Shown one piece after another: positions 47,754-57,970 of a DNA stretch of 64,000 nt. This DNA is from Sipunculus nudus. Lineage: Eukaryota > Annelida > Sipuncula > Golfingiida > Sipunculidae. The notes below the pieces were generated by a model. It was not told the DNA's origin, ran no database searches, and was given only the letters and a program-made list of their open reading frames with translations. The stretch is taken from positions 36,967,558 through 37,031,557 of the forward strand of contig CM049310.1 of assembly GCA_026874595.1 (NCBI GenBank), in the 5' to 3' direction. Both the position numbers and the translations under genes were made by a program. Numbering within the stretch: the first letter of the stretch is position 1; each line of letters begins with the position of its first letter.

Positions 47754-49530
47754 GTGAGTGTTAGATCATATATAGTTCTTTTTCTGTTAATCTTTTTTTT
47801 TGTATGAAAATTACTTTTTGTGCTATGATTTGGTGAGAGAATAAAGGAATGTGTTAATTCAGAACCTGATATGACTTCATATTTTTTTTCTATCCCCTCA
47901 AAATTTTCTCTTATTTGGGGGTTACAGTTAAAGAATACCTTATCCATCACTTTGCTAAAGGGGGGCTACAGCGCAGGGCGTCATCTTTCCCTTAATTTTC
48001 TATGAAAATTTATTGGTTGAAGAATCTGATCCGAAAACCTTCATTTAAAAAACATATCCAGAAACAACTGATATTTTGGACGCGAATATGTTTGAAAATA
48101 TTGTTAAGAATGTTTTCGTTATTAAGAGAATTCTGATCGGGAATATTAATTTGCGATCGAAATTCCGAAAAAAAAATATAAAAAAATCGTTAAAGACTGT
48201 CGCTGCAATATTACAATATAATTATACTTAGCCAAGGAGGTCATTCGTAACCACTATGGTTCGCGAGGCACTGCCTCCATTACGACAGCCGAATACGCAT
48301 GAATACATTGTAACTCATCTTACACTTCATTATACTATATTATACTTTAGCTAAACACACTTTCTGGCATTATACCATGCTTCACCCATCAGCGATATAT
48401 ACGATGCGGAATTACACTATATACCACTAGATTATAACATTCGACATTCTACTGTTTGTTCCAACTCCATTTCCCCTTTCTGTATATTAATGAAAGTGAA
48501 ATATTCCACACGATAATTCTTTTGGTTTAGGCTTTAGGTTTAATATTATAGAGGACTGTAACTTATGAGGAATACTGGGTAACGTATTGGTCACATACGG
48601 ATATACCCGAATCTTTAGTGGAACTGTAAAGTCAGATGGGGGAAACTGATATAATGATAGGCTTTTGTAAATATTCATTAGTATGCAAATATTATATATG
48701 AATTAGAATTCATATTGTATATGAGTTAGAAATATAACTTGTTAGTATTCGTGAGTTGTACTAAAAGAATAAGTGATATTTTCGTTGGGGATACCTATTT
48801 TTTCAGTAAAAATAGTATGATATGCAAATTGTGCAATGGCAAAAACTGCACCTTAAGTATTTTCCTTAATTTGACAATTTCCTCTATAATGTTTTTGTGA
48901 AAAAAAATATATAGCCACTGCTTTAAACATTACTGCGAGATTCCTGTTGCTATTGAAACCATTATTTTGAGGCATTGTAGCTTGTCTTGGAGCTAAGCAT
49001 ACAGTCGGTTTGGTTAAATGCTCTTCCTCATCACAAAATGCACTGTATGCCAATAATTGACATTGATTTGACTTAGACTTAGGCAAAAAAAGGAACGGGT
49101 CCGGGCACTTTTTTTTCATAAATCAGTGCGGACGGGCGGTATTTTAATTTTTACCTTTTTTTTAATGTTTTGATAAAAATGTCATATGATCAGGGAAAAG
49201 CATGAAAATACAAACAGTTTTGCTAAACAGGTAAAAGCACTACATAATTGTATTATTTATATTCTTGAAAGATGAAGGGCCAAATAAAAAGTTTGAAACG
49301 GGGGTTAAAATTGACGCAGGCGGGTGCCTGAGAACCATCCTTTTTTGCCTTAGAGTTAAAAGATAACCATTAGAATTAGTGTGTTATACTACACTACAGT
49401 GCGTTACTGTAAAAAAAAAGAAATTTACATATTGTTTGGCATTAATTGTCATTACACTAAAATATACTGAAATAAAATTATTCTAAAATGTATAAAGATG
49501 CAAGGTGAATTCATACTCATTTATTTACAG
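47754..49530 (+). other. Gene B intron 6
   Basis: 1.78 kb, AT-rich. The minus-strand open frames at 47525-47950 and 48853-49119 are shadows or chance. Confidence 0.65.
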
Positions 49531-49786
49531 CGGAACTTTCACCCGAATTTCAAATCTTTGCCAACACCAAATACTTCGTCAAAGCCTGTGGAGAACTTAG
49601 TGAAAGTGAAAAGATGCAGGTTTATCAAGAATTTAAGAATACCCCGGACAGAGAGAAAGTGTGTAGGCGGAGAGGAACAAGAGGATGCAGTATTAAAGAT
49701 ATGTGGATTCACTGCGGAAACAGAACACGCCGACGGACAAAACGAGGAATTCTAGAGACGCTGTCGACCGTCAGTTTACGCTTCAC
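49531..49786 (+). CDS. Gene B, exon 7: first exon of the two-exon module
   Basis: 256 bp, phase 1 in and 2 out, acceptor tttatttacag, donor gtatgt. It reads PELSPEFQIFANTKYFVKAC, SEKMQVYQEFKNT, then CRRRGTRGCSIKDMWIHCGN and RTRRRTKRG. It aligns with gene A 3258-3598 by position, phase at entry and Cys order. The basic RTRRRTKR run looks like a possible proprotein-convertase site, absent from genes A and C (inference). Confidence 0.85.
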
Positions 49787-50135
49787 GTATGTATAAAACC
49801 ATGTAAAATTACATATAATATTGTATGATAAATGTTTAAAACAATTAAAGAACAGTTTGTCTTGCCGTAAAAAGTATAAGGGGGAATAATCCACTAACCT
49901 GTTTTCAACAGAAATTAGAAAATAACAATAAAAATGCCAAAAATCCTAATCGGACAAAGGCATCTGCAAAAGCATCATGCTTGATATGATAGAAACATTT
50001 TAGGACTTACCACGCTGAGTTTTGTTCGTTTCTTTATTCTAAAATGTGAACAACGGTCGAGTTATTGTATAAATCTTACAGATCTTTGTGTAATACTCGC
50101 GCAACTCACAGCGTGGAAAAGATATATATATATAA

Positions 50136-50176
<41 letters not shown>

Positions 50177-50490
50177 CACCTGACTCCGGTATTCATTGCA
50201 AGTATATTATTATGAACTTACAACAGAAAGATGCGTACATATCATTCAATGGGCCACACAGAATCTATATATATTTCCTGTCTACGATTGGCGACAAGTC
50301 AGTAAGCAGATAGATTAGATCTATGAAGCACTTCAGCTATTTACAATACAGAATAAGCAATATACAGTAGGATACAGAAAAGCAGGAACTCACCTTAGTT
50401 TGCTCTACACTTTTAGGTCACGAGTAAACTGGCAGTTGGGAGAATTAAAGATAGTACCAAAATATTCTAACGAATACCTTTCAATTGCAG
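49787..50490 (+). other. Gene B intron 7
   Basis: It contains a (TA)n microsatellite at about 50124-50174. Confidence 0.65.
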
Positions 50491-50777
50491 CGTCGAAAGT
50501 CACAGGACAGTTAATTGGGAGCAGGACTGTCCACATATCTGTCAAACTTCCCCCATGGGGATGGTGTAAACGCCTTTGTCGACCGGTTTACAAGAACTTC
50601 CTCAGAGGTTCCGTCAGACTAGCTGCGAGACAACTACGTGATCTCTACGAAAAGAGGAAAAATCAGCGGAGTTCAAGGCCGCTGGGCGGGACTTTGCGCC
50701 CGTCGGTGACATTTCTTCCACTTCACCTGAAATGAAGTGTGAACCAGGAGAGGAAGCACGGAACGGAGCTTGGTGTG
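50491..50777 (+). pseudogene. Gene B, exon 8: second part of the two-exon module, two in-frame stops
   Basis: 287 bp, phase 2 in and 1 out, acceptor caattgcag, donor gtacgt; the total length keeps frame. It enters as VESHRTVNWEQDCPHICQTS and leaves as KEEKSAEFKAAGRDFAPVGD, then KCEPGEEARNGAWCG, the same frame as its homologues. Between these, that frame has TAA (50567-50569) and TGA (50639-50641). A second frame is open across the gap (WCKRLCRPVYKNFLRG, ARQLRDLYE), as two compensating single-base indels would give, near the C run at 50550-50554 and the A run at 50650-50653. Confidence 0.75.
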
Positions 50778-51765
50778 GTACGTTTTTATAAGTCTTCAGT
50801 CCCATTTCTACACTAATTCTCGCTTTGCATGTTTCGGGCAACGACCATACGCCATATTGAAAAAAAAATGTCACCTGGCGTCATGCCGTATCATAAGCGC
50901 CTCGGGGTTAGCCATTCGGGCACCGGAAAGCACCGTAGCTGGCCTTAGTAGACCTACCAGATCCCGAAATAGACTGCAGGTCTACTAGCGACCTACTGCC
51001 CGCCCAACGAGGTTAATCAGCTTTAAACTGTATTACACAAATACTTGCACCATATCGAAGCCTTTATTAACCCTTACAAGGGCCATACCAAATGTTAATA
51101 GAACCTTGGGATCATAGATTCATATTTGGTCTGGAGTGAAAGCCGTGGTCGCCGTAGCAGACAGGCACCGAGATACCAAGGGGTAATAGCAATAAATCAA
51201 TAACGGAATGAGTGAGAGGAACTTCATGTAGACCGGAAGTTTTGAGTTCGGTCTAGATAGTGCTTAGCTACAGATGATTTCGAGCGCGAATAAAAGCACG
51301 TCACGCAAGGGTTACGCGGGCGATAGCAAACGTATACGCGCCAAAGAAAATGAGTTATATTTAGGTATATTTCACTAAAGCATGGTTCTAACCAAAAGCC
51401 TTTAGATCAAACAGTCTAGGTGAGTCGGGATGTGTGTGTATACGTCATTACGGGGACCCGGGATCACATTCAACAAAATCCCCATAACTTTCTGCTTATA
51501 CCTTATTAGACTTTGTGGGGGGCGAGCCAACTTTCCAGTTTGCCCCTACTCTTCGAAGGGAAGCCCCTCGTAGCACCAATATCCCGGAAACTATATTAAT
51601 ATAAAAAATGTACGTGACCTTTCATTTGTCTGTAAGGAAAACATTTCCTGAAATCTCTTTTTAAAATCAGAGAACAACTGTTCACCCATGTCTGATCAAT
51701 ACACCTTTATTGTATAATGAAAAATACATTTTGGATGAGAAATTATATTTATATTTTTTTTCCAG
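50778..51765 (+). other. Gene B intron 8
   Basis: Less AT-rich than neighbouring introns over about 50880-51500. No exon or repeat family recognised. Confidence 0.6.
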
Positions 51766-51916
51766 GACCCTGCGAAGCCGGTACCTATCTTGACGTAGAA
51801 CAAAGGAAATGTGTATCATGTCCCATCGGTACATTCCAGCCTCTCACAGGACAGGCCTCATGCGTCAGATGCCCCTGGCAGTTCAAACTCAGTACCTGGA
51901 TCCCGCTTTTGTTTAA
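51766..51916 (+). pseudogene. Gene B, exon 9: GCC2/GCC3 module, one extra base
   Basis: Acceptor ttttttccag, donor gtgagg. It reads GPCEAGTYLDVEQRKCVSCP, then IGTFQPLTGQASCVRCP, a clear GCC2/GCC3 module like gene A 5377-5654. It is 151 bp where 150 is needed. From the C run at 51872-51875 the module continues only in another frame (PGSSNSVPGSRFCLS), which then leaves in the correct phase for the next exon. One extra C would explain it. Uncorrected, the frame stops at TGA at about 51918. Confidence 0.8.
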
Positions 51917-52406
51917 GTGAGGCACAGTTTCATTTAAGCATAATAAAACTCCACATTATAGTTCTTTCCACAAATGGATGTCAATCGGGTTTTGTGAACA
52001 ATTTTAGAAAGATAACTCAAAATGAATGCATGGGGTAATGTGTCATTTATATAGAAGAAGAAGGCAATGCTTTTTGCAGAGAATATGACAAAAACTTTTG
52101 ATTTCATTAACGAGAATACGTGCTTCAGTTATACCTCACATGCACAATCGTTATTGTCTATGCCAAAATATTCCTCTTTATATTTCAATATGATATAATC
52201 CCGTTATGTAATAAGGAAACTCTGGAAAATCATTGGCACCCGAAGTATACTTTTGTCATTGCCAAATACAGAAAATATAAGAATACTTGCTAATCATTTT
52301 CAGAAACCCACTAGCATCTTCTGGTGGAATGGACAATATTATGTGACGTATTAATATTAATTCTGAAGGACAGCTCGGTCAATTTCACCGAATGGTGTCT
52401 ACAGGC

Positions 52407-52455
<49 letters not shown>

Positions 52456-52954
52456 AGCTAGCTTTGAAAAAAATATAATGCAATACTTGGATCAGGTTAT
52501 CTTAAAATGATTTAAGTGATGAACATGTGTTTCAGATTCTTTGAACTAAACAAATACATTTTAATGATCAGGTCAAATTACGGATCAGATGACCGGGACA
52601 CACACCATTTAAATCTGTAACATACAGTAAACCTTCTGTAATGCGGTAGCTCTAGGACTATACGCAACTGTTCGTTTTAGAGGTGCCCATCAAATGATGC
52701 TACTAGCCAACGTTCAAATCACAAAGAGAGGTCAGAGGAACTACAAAAACTTTCTGTAACATAGAGCTGTCTGTTGTATAGGATACAATGCTTGCTACTT
52801 CTATTATCACCTATCCAATTACAGTTTTACCACCGGAATCGCTATTTTGTATGTCTGTTGGAAATGTTTTTGCAATAACCTTCCAACACGTTATTACAAG
52901 TACCCGGAAACTGTATTCAAAACATAATAGTTGTACATCTTTTTTTTATCTCAG
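51917..52954 (+). other. Gene B intron 9
   Basis: It contains a long (TA)n microsatellite at about 52409-52451. Confidence 0.65.
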
Positions 52955-53080
52955 TTTGCCAACCCGGAAGGTACGGTGACCAGTGTAACGGAACGTGCGA
53001 ATGCGTACACGGCCAGTGTGACCCACGGAGCGGGGCCTGCACGTGTGAGAGCGGGTGGGAAGGGCCTCGCTGTGATATCG
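52955..53080 (+). CDS. Gene B, exon 10: EGF-like module (laminin/MEGF type)
   Basis: 126 bp, phase 1-1, acceptor tttatctcag, donor gttagt. It reads ICQPGRYGDQCNGTCECVHG, then QCDPRSGACTCESGWEGPRC. The dense C-x-C spacing and G-W-x-G-P-x-C ending are typical of laminin/MEGF-type EGF repeats. Not present in gene A, which stops after the GCC module. Confidence 0.92.
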
Positions 53081-53687
53081 GTTAGTACAAACATGTAACC
53101 TGAAATATATGTAACCCTTTTTTCATATGCATAAATATGAAATACACAGGGGTCTATTTACAGTCCTGCGAACTACTTCCTTATATAAGTGCCACCTATT
53201 TCTTAGTGTTTCTACGTAATTAGAGTGAACAAATCCTGTCATATAAATATTTTCAGTCAATTCTCTTTACTTTACATAATATGAAACGACTATAAAACCA
53301 AAAACTCAGATGAATTCCCCCCCCCCCCCCCGCGTCATGACGCTTTAAACGGGAGAGCGGTCCAGTAATTTACCGTGAATATCTAGCTATTCTGGTTTAT
53401 CTTAAAAAGTATTCATTATTTATAGGCATCCGACTGCAATAACTAGCCTCGAAGCTGCTTGGTGCAGCGCAATTTTCATGTAATCTAATCTCCTTCTTAC
53501 TGAGATTAATCTAGCAAATGAAACAAATCATATACAATTTGTATTTAAAACAAATCAGCTTTAAATTAAACCAGGATAAACTTCGCTTCACTTGCTTCTT
53601 CCAAGAATTTGGCCAGTCGATTTCTGTGTGTGAAAACCCGGGAATGGTAACAAATGGGCAGGTAACAGTGTATACATTTTCTTACAG
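53081..53687 (+). other. Gene B intron 10
   Basis: About 600 bp with a C run at about 53317-53332. Confidence 0.65.
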
Positions 53688-53833
53688 ATACACCCGGATG
53701 TCGTGGGGTAAACTGCGTGCAAGGCTTGCCCTGTTTTGACAACAAAGCTCCGGGCACAGGTTTCAGATGTGAATTATGTCCACACGGATACATGGGTGAT
53801 GGAACTACCTGTACAAAGCGAATTGAACTGTAA
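53688..53833 (+). CDS. Gene B, exon 11: terminal EGF module and stop
   Basis: Acceptor tttcttacag, phase 1 in, stop TAA at 53831-53833. It reads DTPGCRGVNCVQGLPCFDNK, then GFRCELCPHGYMGDGTTC, an EGF module of the thrombospondin-like subtype. It ends TKRIEL with no membrane anchor, so gene B is likely secreted. Confidence 0.9.
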
Positions 53834-54389
53834 TACTGTGCGCATGCGCCATTACCTTACTGTTCAAAGGGTAGACTGATTTTAACAGTGTCGATCGTCC
53901 TTTTTCACCCCACACGTTAAATGATTATATCTGCGTAGTCAACATATAAACAGACAAAAGCAAGCTTACAATACTAGATATTTAACCAAATCTGAAAACA
54001 AAGTATAATTTCGTTTACTTTCCACTTGCTTTCTCAAGTTGTAATGTAATATACTTGAGCTTAAATATTCTTTGTTCTCTTTGCAGCAGTAATTAGAAAT
54101 GTGCAAAGGCAATGTCATTTTCTTTTGACCGTAAGTCTATTTCAGGGCGTGAGATATGACGATAAAAAATTAGTGACGCGCTGTTCTGTTCCATCCTATA
54201 TTCATGTGAAAAACAAAATATTGTCTAATTCATCTAATATACTGATTCCGAAATATAGGTATATGTATATTAATCTGTTTGGAGCATATTTCTGTTCACA
54301 TATTTATAAAGTGGTTTGCATATTTTTTGTTTGTTTTTTCCTTGTCTTAACAATAAGAATGGTGTCATCAGTTTCCATCACTTTTTCAC
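53834..54389 (+). other. Downstream of gene B
   Basis: AT-rich, probably 3' UTR then spacer. No canonical AATAAA was found close to the stop. Confidence 0.4.
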
Positions 54390-54680
54390 ACAGCCATTGT
54401 TGTGTGAAGATTTAATTTTAATAGTCCATGCTATCCAGGTCCTGCTGTGTGAGGATATAATTTTAATAGCCATTGTTATTTACGTCCTGCAGTGTAAAGA
54501 TTTAAATTTAATAGCTATTGTTATCGAATTCCTGCAGTGTGAAGAATCAATTTTTATTACCCATTTTTATCCCCGATTTAATTTTAATAGTCATGTTATC
54601 CACGTCCTGCTGTTTCGAGATTTATTTTTAAAGCCATTGTTATTCACGTCATGCCGTGTGAAGATTTACTTTTACGTTGG
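54390..54680. repeat. 45-bp tandem repeat
   Basis: About six to seven diverged copies of a unit near ccattgttatccacgtcctg + ctgtgtgaagatttaatttt + aatag. Copies start near 54395, 54424, 54470, 54515, 54590 and 54635. The open frame crossing it (54316-54816) is a translation of the repeat. Confidence 0.85.
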
Positions 54681-54880
54681 AATTTTAATAATAATAATAA
54701 TATATAGAATTTATATAGCGCCGAATTCTCCGATGGCCGGACTCACAGCGCAATTCACACACCATACACACACACACATACTCACAATTTCATGGAAATC
54801 TACTCCCTGTGCCTGACCCAGAAAAAAAAGGATATTAATTACCAAAAGCTTGACGAAAGAGATACGTTTTTAAATTAGTT
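54681..54880. other. Short interspersed sequence (taataataat, atttatatagcgccgaattc)
   Basis: The gaatttatatagcgccgaat core followed by ggactcacagcgca and a CA-rich tract resembles the 3' end region of dispersed invertebrate retroposons (memory). It abuts the LINE relic and may be its 3' tail. Confidence 0.4.
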
Positions 54881-54889
54881 TTTAATGAT

Positions 54890-55405
54890 ACAAGAGTTGG
54901 AGATTTTCTAAGTGTAATAGGAAGTGAATTCCAAACTTTTGGGCTATGAAACGGAAGGAACGTTCACCGATTTTCATATTACACTTTGGTACTTTGAGAA
55001 GATTTCCGCCAACCGAGCGCAGCGTATGCAAAGGCCGATAGAGTATTATTTTTTTAGTCAAATATGATGGAAGTGAGTCATCAAAACGGCGGTAAACAAA
55101 AACAGCAATTTTGTATTGTATATACGGTACTTGACGGGATATGGAGCTGTTTGAGCAGCGGGGTGACGTGGTCGGTCTTACGCTTCCTAAGAATGAGACG
55201 CGCCGCATTATTCTGGACCATCTGTAGCCGCGAGACTTGCTCTGCAGGTAACCCAGCAAGAACTGAATTACAATAATCCAGGCGAGATATTACTGTGGCG
55301 CAAATGAGCCGACAGCACGCATTAATAGAGAGGAAACGCCGGATTGAAGCTATACGGCGGAGCTCGAGAAAGGCCGCACGACATATACTACTAATATTTT
55401 TCTAT
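54890..55405 (-). mobile_element. CR1/L2-like LINE reverse-transcriptase 3' fragment
   Basis: The minus strand reads ICRAAFLELRRIASIRRFLS, INACCRLICATVISRLDYCN, SVLAGLPAEQVSRLQMVQNN and AARLILRKRKTDHVTPLLKQ. After one frameshift it continues IQYKIAVFVYRRFDDSLPSY, RPLHTLRSVGGNLLKVP and GERSFRFIAQKFGIHFLL. SRLDYCNSxLAGLP and VQNxAARLI are hallmarks of the C-terminal RT region of jockey/CR1/L2-group LINEs. 5'-truncated and inactive. Confidence 0.88.
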
Positions 55406-55900
55406 ACAACTATACATAGCTGGTGCAGAGCATGAGTACCTAAATCTGCACTTACCAGGTACCGGTAGTTTACAGTGAAATTACACAAATCATGAAACTC
55501 TTACTTTTCGTTTTGAGGTTATTTAGGATCAATTGTATATTTTGAGCGTGCTGATTGATATTGTAATGTAAGGTGTATACAAATACACAATAGTCAGGTG
55601 TATAGACATGGCCCTTGGATGTCAATTATGATTAGAACCACTCTTTTACACTTATCTATACCACTGTAATCTAACAGATCTTTAATGTACCACTTGCCAT
55701 AATAAAAATCTCATAAAAGTGGTTTATAATCATGAGTTAAAAACGCCACACATGCAGTTTTATTTACTTCTTCAAACAACCGGTTACACATGTTTGGATG
55801 CCTACAATTAACAAACCCAAGGATACCCAGTTAGACATGTCATTACCCGAAGTTATCTTGGAAATGTTTAATTAAACATGTGATCAATGACCCAAATCTC
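55406..55900. other. Intergenic, nothing recognised
   Basis: AT-rich spacer without clear repeats or exons. Confidence 0.5.
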
Positions 55901-55904
55901 CTTT

Positions 55905-56680
55905 TTTGTGCTTTTGTCAAAAACTTGTCTCCACGTCAGGCGAACTTGAAATATTGTTTTACAAAGAGGATCTCACGACCCGAATTTGCCGTGGGAATAT
56001 AAACATGTATATATTAAATATGACCCATTGTTCTTTCGTTTGGCTTACGCGTCTCGTAGTGTTTGTACACCATACAAATGTTATAAAAGTTGTCCCACTG
56101 AGCGTATTCTTGGCAAACACTGCTTTAACAATTAATAAAATGTTGGTAAATACATACAAAGTAGTGATTTGGTGGCGACTGCTGGGTAAATGTTACATAA
56201 ACCCATTATTGGGAATCATAAACTGGTCTATGTCATTGTAATGTCATTCATAGAGATCTGTCATTTTACAGTTCATTCACTTCAGGCAAACATAGTGAAA
56301 TACTTTCTTTAAAAAATGATCTCATGACCCAAATGTACCTTAAGAGTATGTAAATATACTTAAGATCTAAGACCGAAGTTGCTTTTGTTTGCTTTTTTTG
56401 TCCAAAACTTGTCCCGTAATGTTTGTACACTTCACGCAAACAGAACGAAATGGATCCCACTGAACAGTTAACGATTTCTTGACAAACACAGTGTGAGAAA
56501 ATGGCATAGCTCATTTAACTATGAAGAGAAATATACGACCGATAAGGAAGTGATTTGGTAACGACTGCTAGGGGTAATATTTACATACCCGCATTGTGGG
56601 GAATCATGAAATGATCTGTGTCATTTTAATGTCAACCATGGCAATATGTCATTTTACAATTCTTTCCCGGAATCCTGAAT
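55905..56680. repeat. Diverged tandem duplication, period about 350-390 bp
   Basis: Two units share ordered blocks: gatctcacgacccgaat/gatctcatgacccaaat (55969/56320), gtgtttgtacac/atgtttgtacac (about 56060/56418), and gtgatttggt..cgactgct (56163/56550). Further on are a gtcattttaatgtca-type block and gtcattttaca. The open frames here (55906-56514) have no domain. Confidence 0.75.
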
Positions 56681-57780
56681 TTTATATTTGCTCAAATTCA
56701 TAGTGTTTGAAAGGGCTTTCCAGTGCCCTTACTGCCAATAATATACGCCTTTATACAAGCTGTCTCACTAAAACGTACTACCCAGCTTTGAGGGTAAACC
56801 TTACCAGAGACGGTCTCATAGATGAAATAGAAATATATACCATATATCTTTATATATAGTACTTTTTTTCCAGTCAAGTCGATAGTATATTATCTCATAA
56901 AATGGAAGGTACTGATAGGAACACGGTTTATTATAAATCCCCGAAGAATATCATACATATAAAAATAATGTTAAAACAATGGTTATCGTTTAGATGAATG
57001 CATGAAGGGCCCATTTTGCATCTTTAATTTTGAAAAAAAAAATAATAGAAACAGTTGTAACATCAATAACTAAATTTGGGCATTGGTGAAAATTTGCTAA
57101 TTATTGCAAATAATTTAACCCGTTAGCACAATTTCTTAACCCAAGTTTCTTAGGAATGACAGATTTAACTAATATAATAATTTTATTTTTTGGAAATTAT
57201 GTTCATATTTTTAAGTTTAAGTGGCAAATGCTTAGTGCCAGGAATTAGAGAAAACTTTTATCATCACTGTTGCATGCGACACGTCCTAGTTACGTCCATG
57301 TATGAACTGGCCCTGGGTAACGCTCGGGGGGGGGGGGGGTAAACTGATAGGGCGGGGGTTAACTGGCTTATCCTGTGATTACGCCAATTTAAATGAACTT
57401 TAAGGTGAATCATACTTAATTTATGTTCAAGTGGCATTACGCTCAGATGTGCGCATACGTCCGCAGTGGCAGAATAACTTGATCCATTCCTTTATCCAGA
57501 TTCCGAAGTTCCCTGCCTATGTCTGATTCCTCCACAAAGTTCTCGGAAATCGATTAATTATTTTTGTGTAATCTTACTTGCATTCAAACAAGCAGACAAA
57601 CCTTTGGTGGATTAGGAATAATACAGATGTAACCTGTTTTCTCCGGTTTTTTGTTTTGGAAAACTTTGAAAGGGATTTTGCATAACTCTACCACTTATCC
57701 TATAAAAGATTCAAATAAGTACAGTTCAGCACACAAAGGAGGAGTTATCTATCACTATTTCATGCTTGACATGTTATTTT
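56681..57780. other. Intergenic, nothing recognised
   Basis: AT-rich, with a G run at about 57327-57341. Confidence 0.5.
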
Positions 57781-57970
57781 TTACGTGTCTTCAACTATTT
57801 TATTTGTTTTCAGAAAGTATGAAATAGGATTATGTAGAAATACAACAAACATAGCTTCCAGACAAACTATTAAATGCCAAGCGTCAACTATTTTCCAAAT
57901 GGGGGTACATACGGAAACATAACAACTGCCATCACTGAATCTGTGCCATTTTTCACAACATTCCATTTGA
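57781..57970 (-). pseudogene. C-type lectin domain fragment
   Basis: The minus strand is open from an acceptor-like ggcccttcag into QMECCEKWHRFSDGSCYVSV, then WKIVDAWHLIVCLEAMFVVF and LHNPISYFLK. The order C..W..F..GSCY, W...A...C..., then a hydrophobic strand and N-P is the N-terminal half of a C-type lectin domain. No partner exon carrying the second half is visible and the frame ends at TAA (57781-57783), so it is probably a relic or isolated exon. C-type lectins are abundant in bivalves. Confidence 0.5.

Noticed and set aside
54101-54816. Two overlapping plus-strand open frames of 104 and 166 codons
   Set aside because: They cross the 45-bp tandem repeat and CA-rich sequence; hydrophobic repetitive text without domain.
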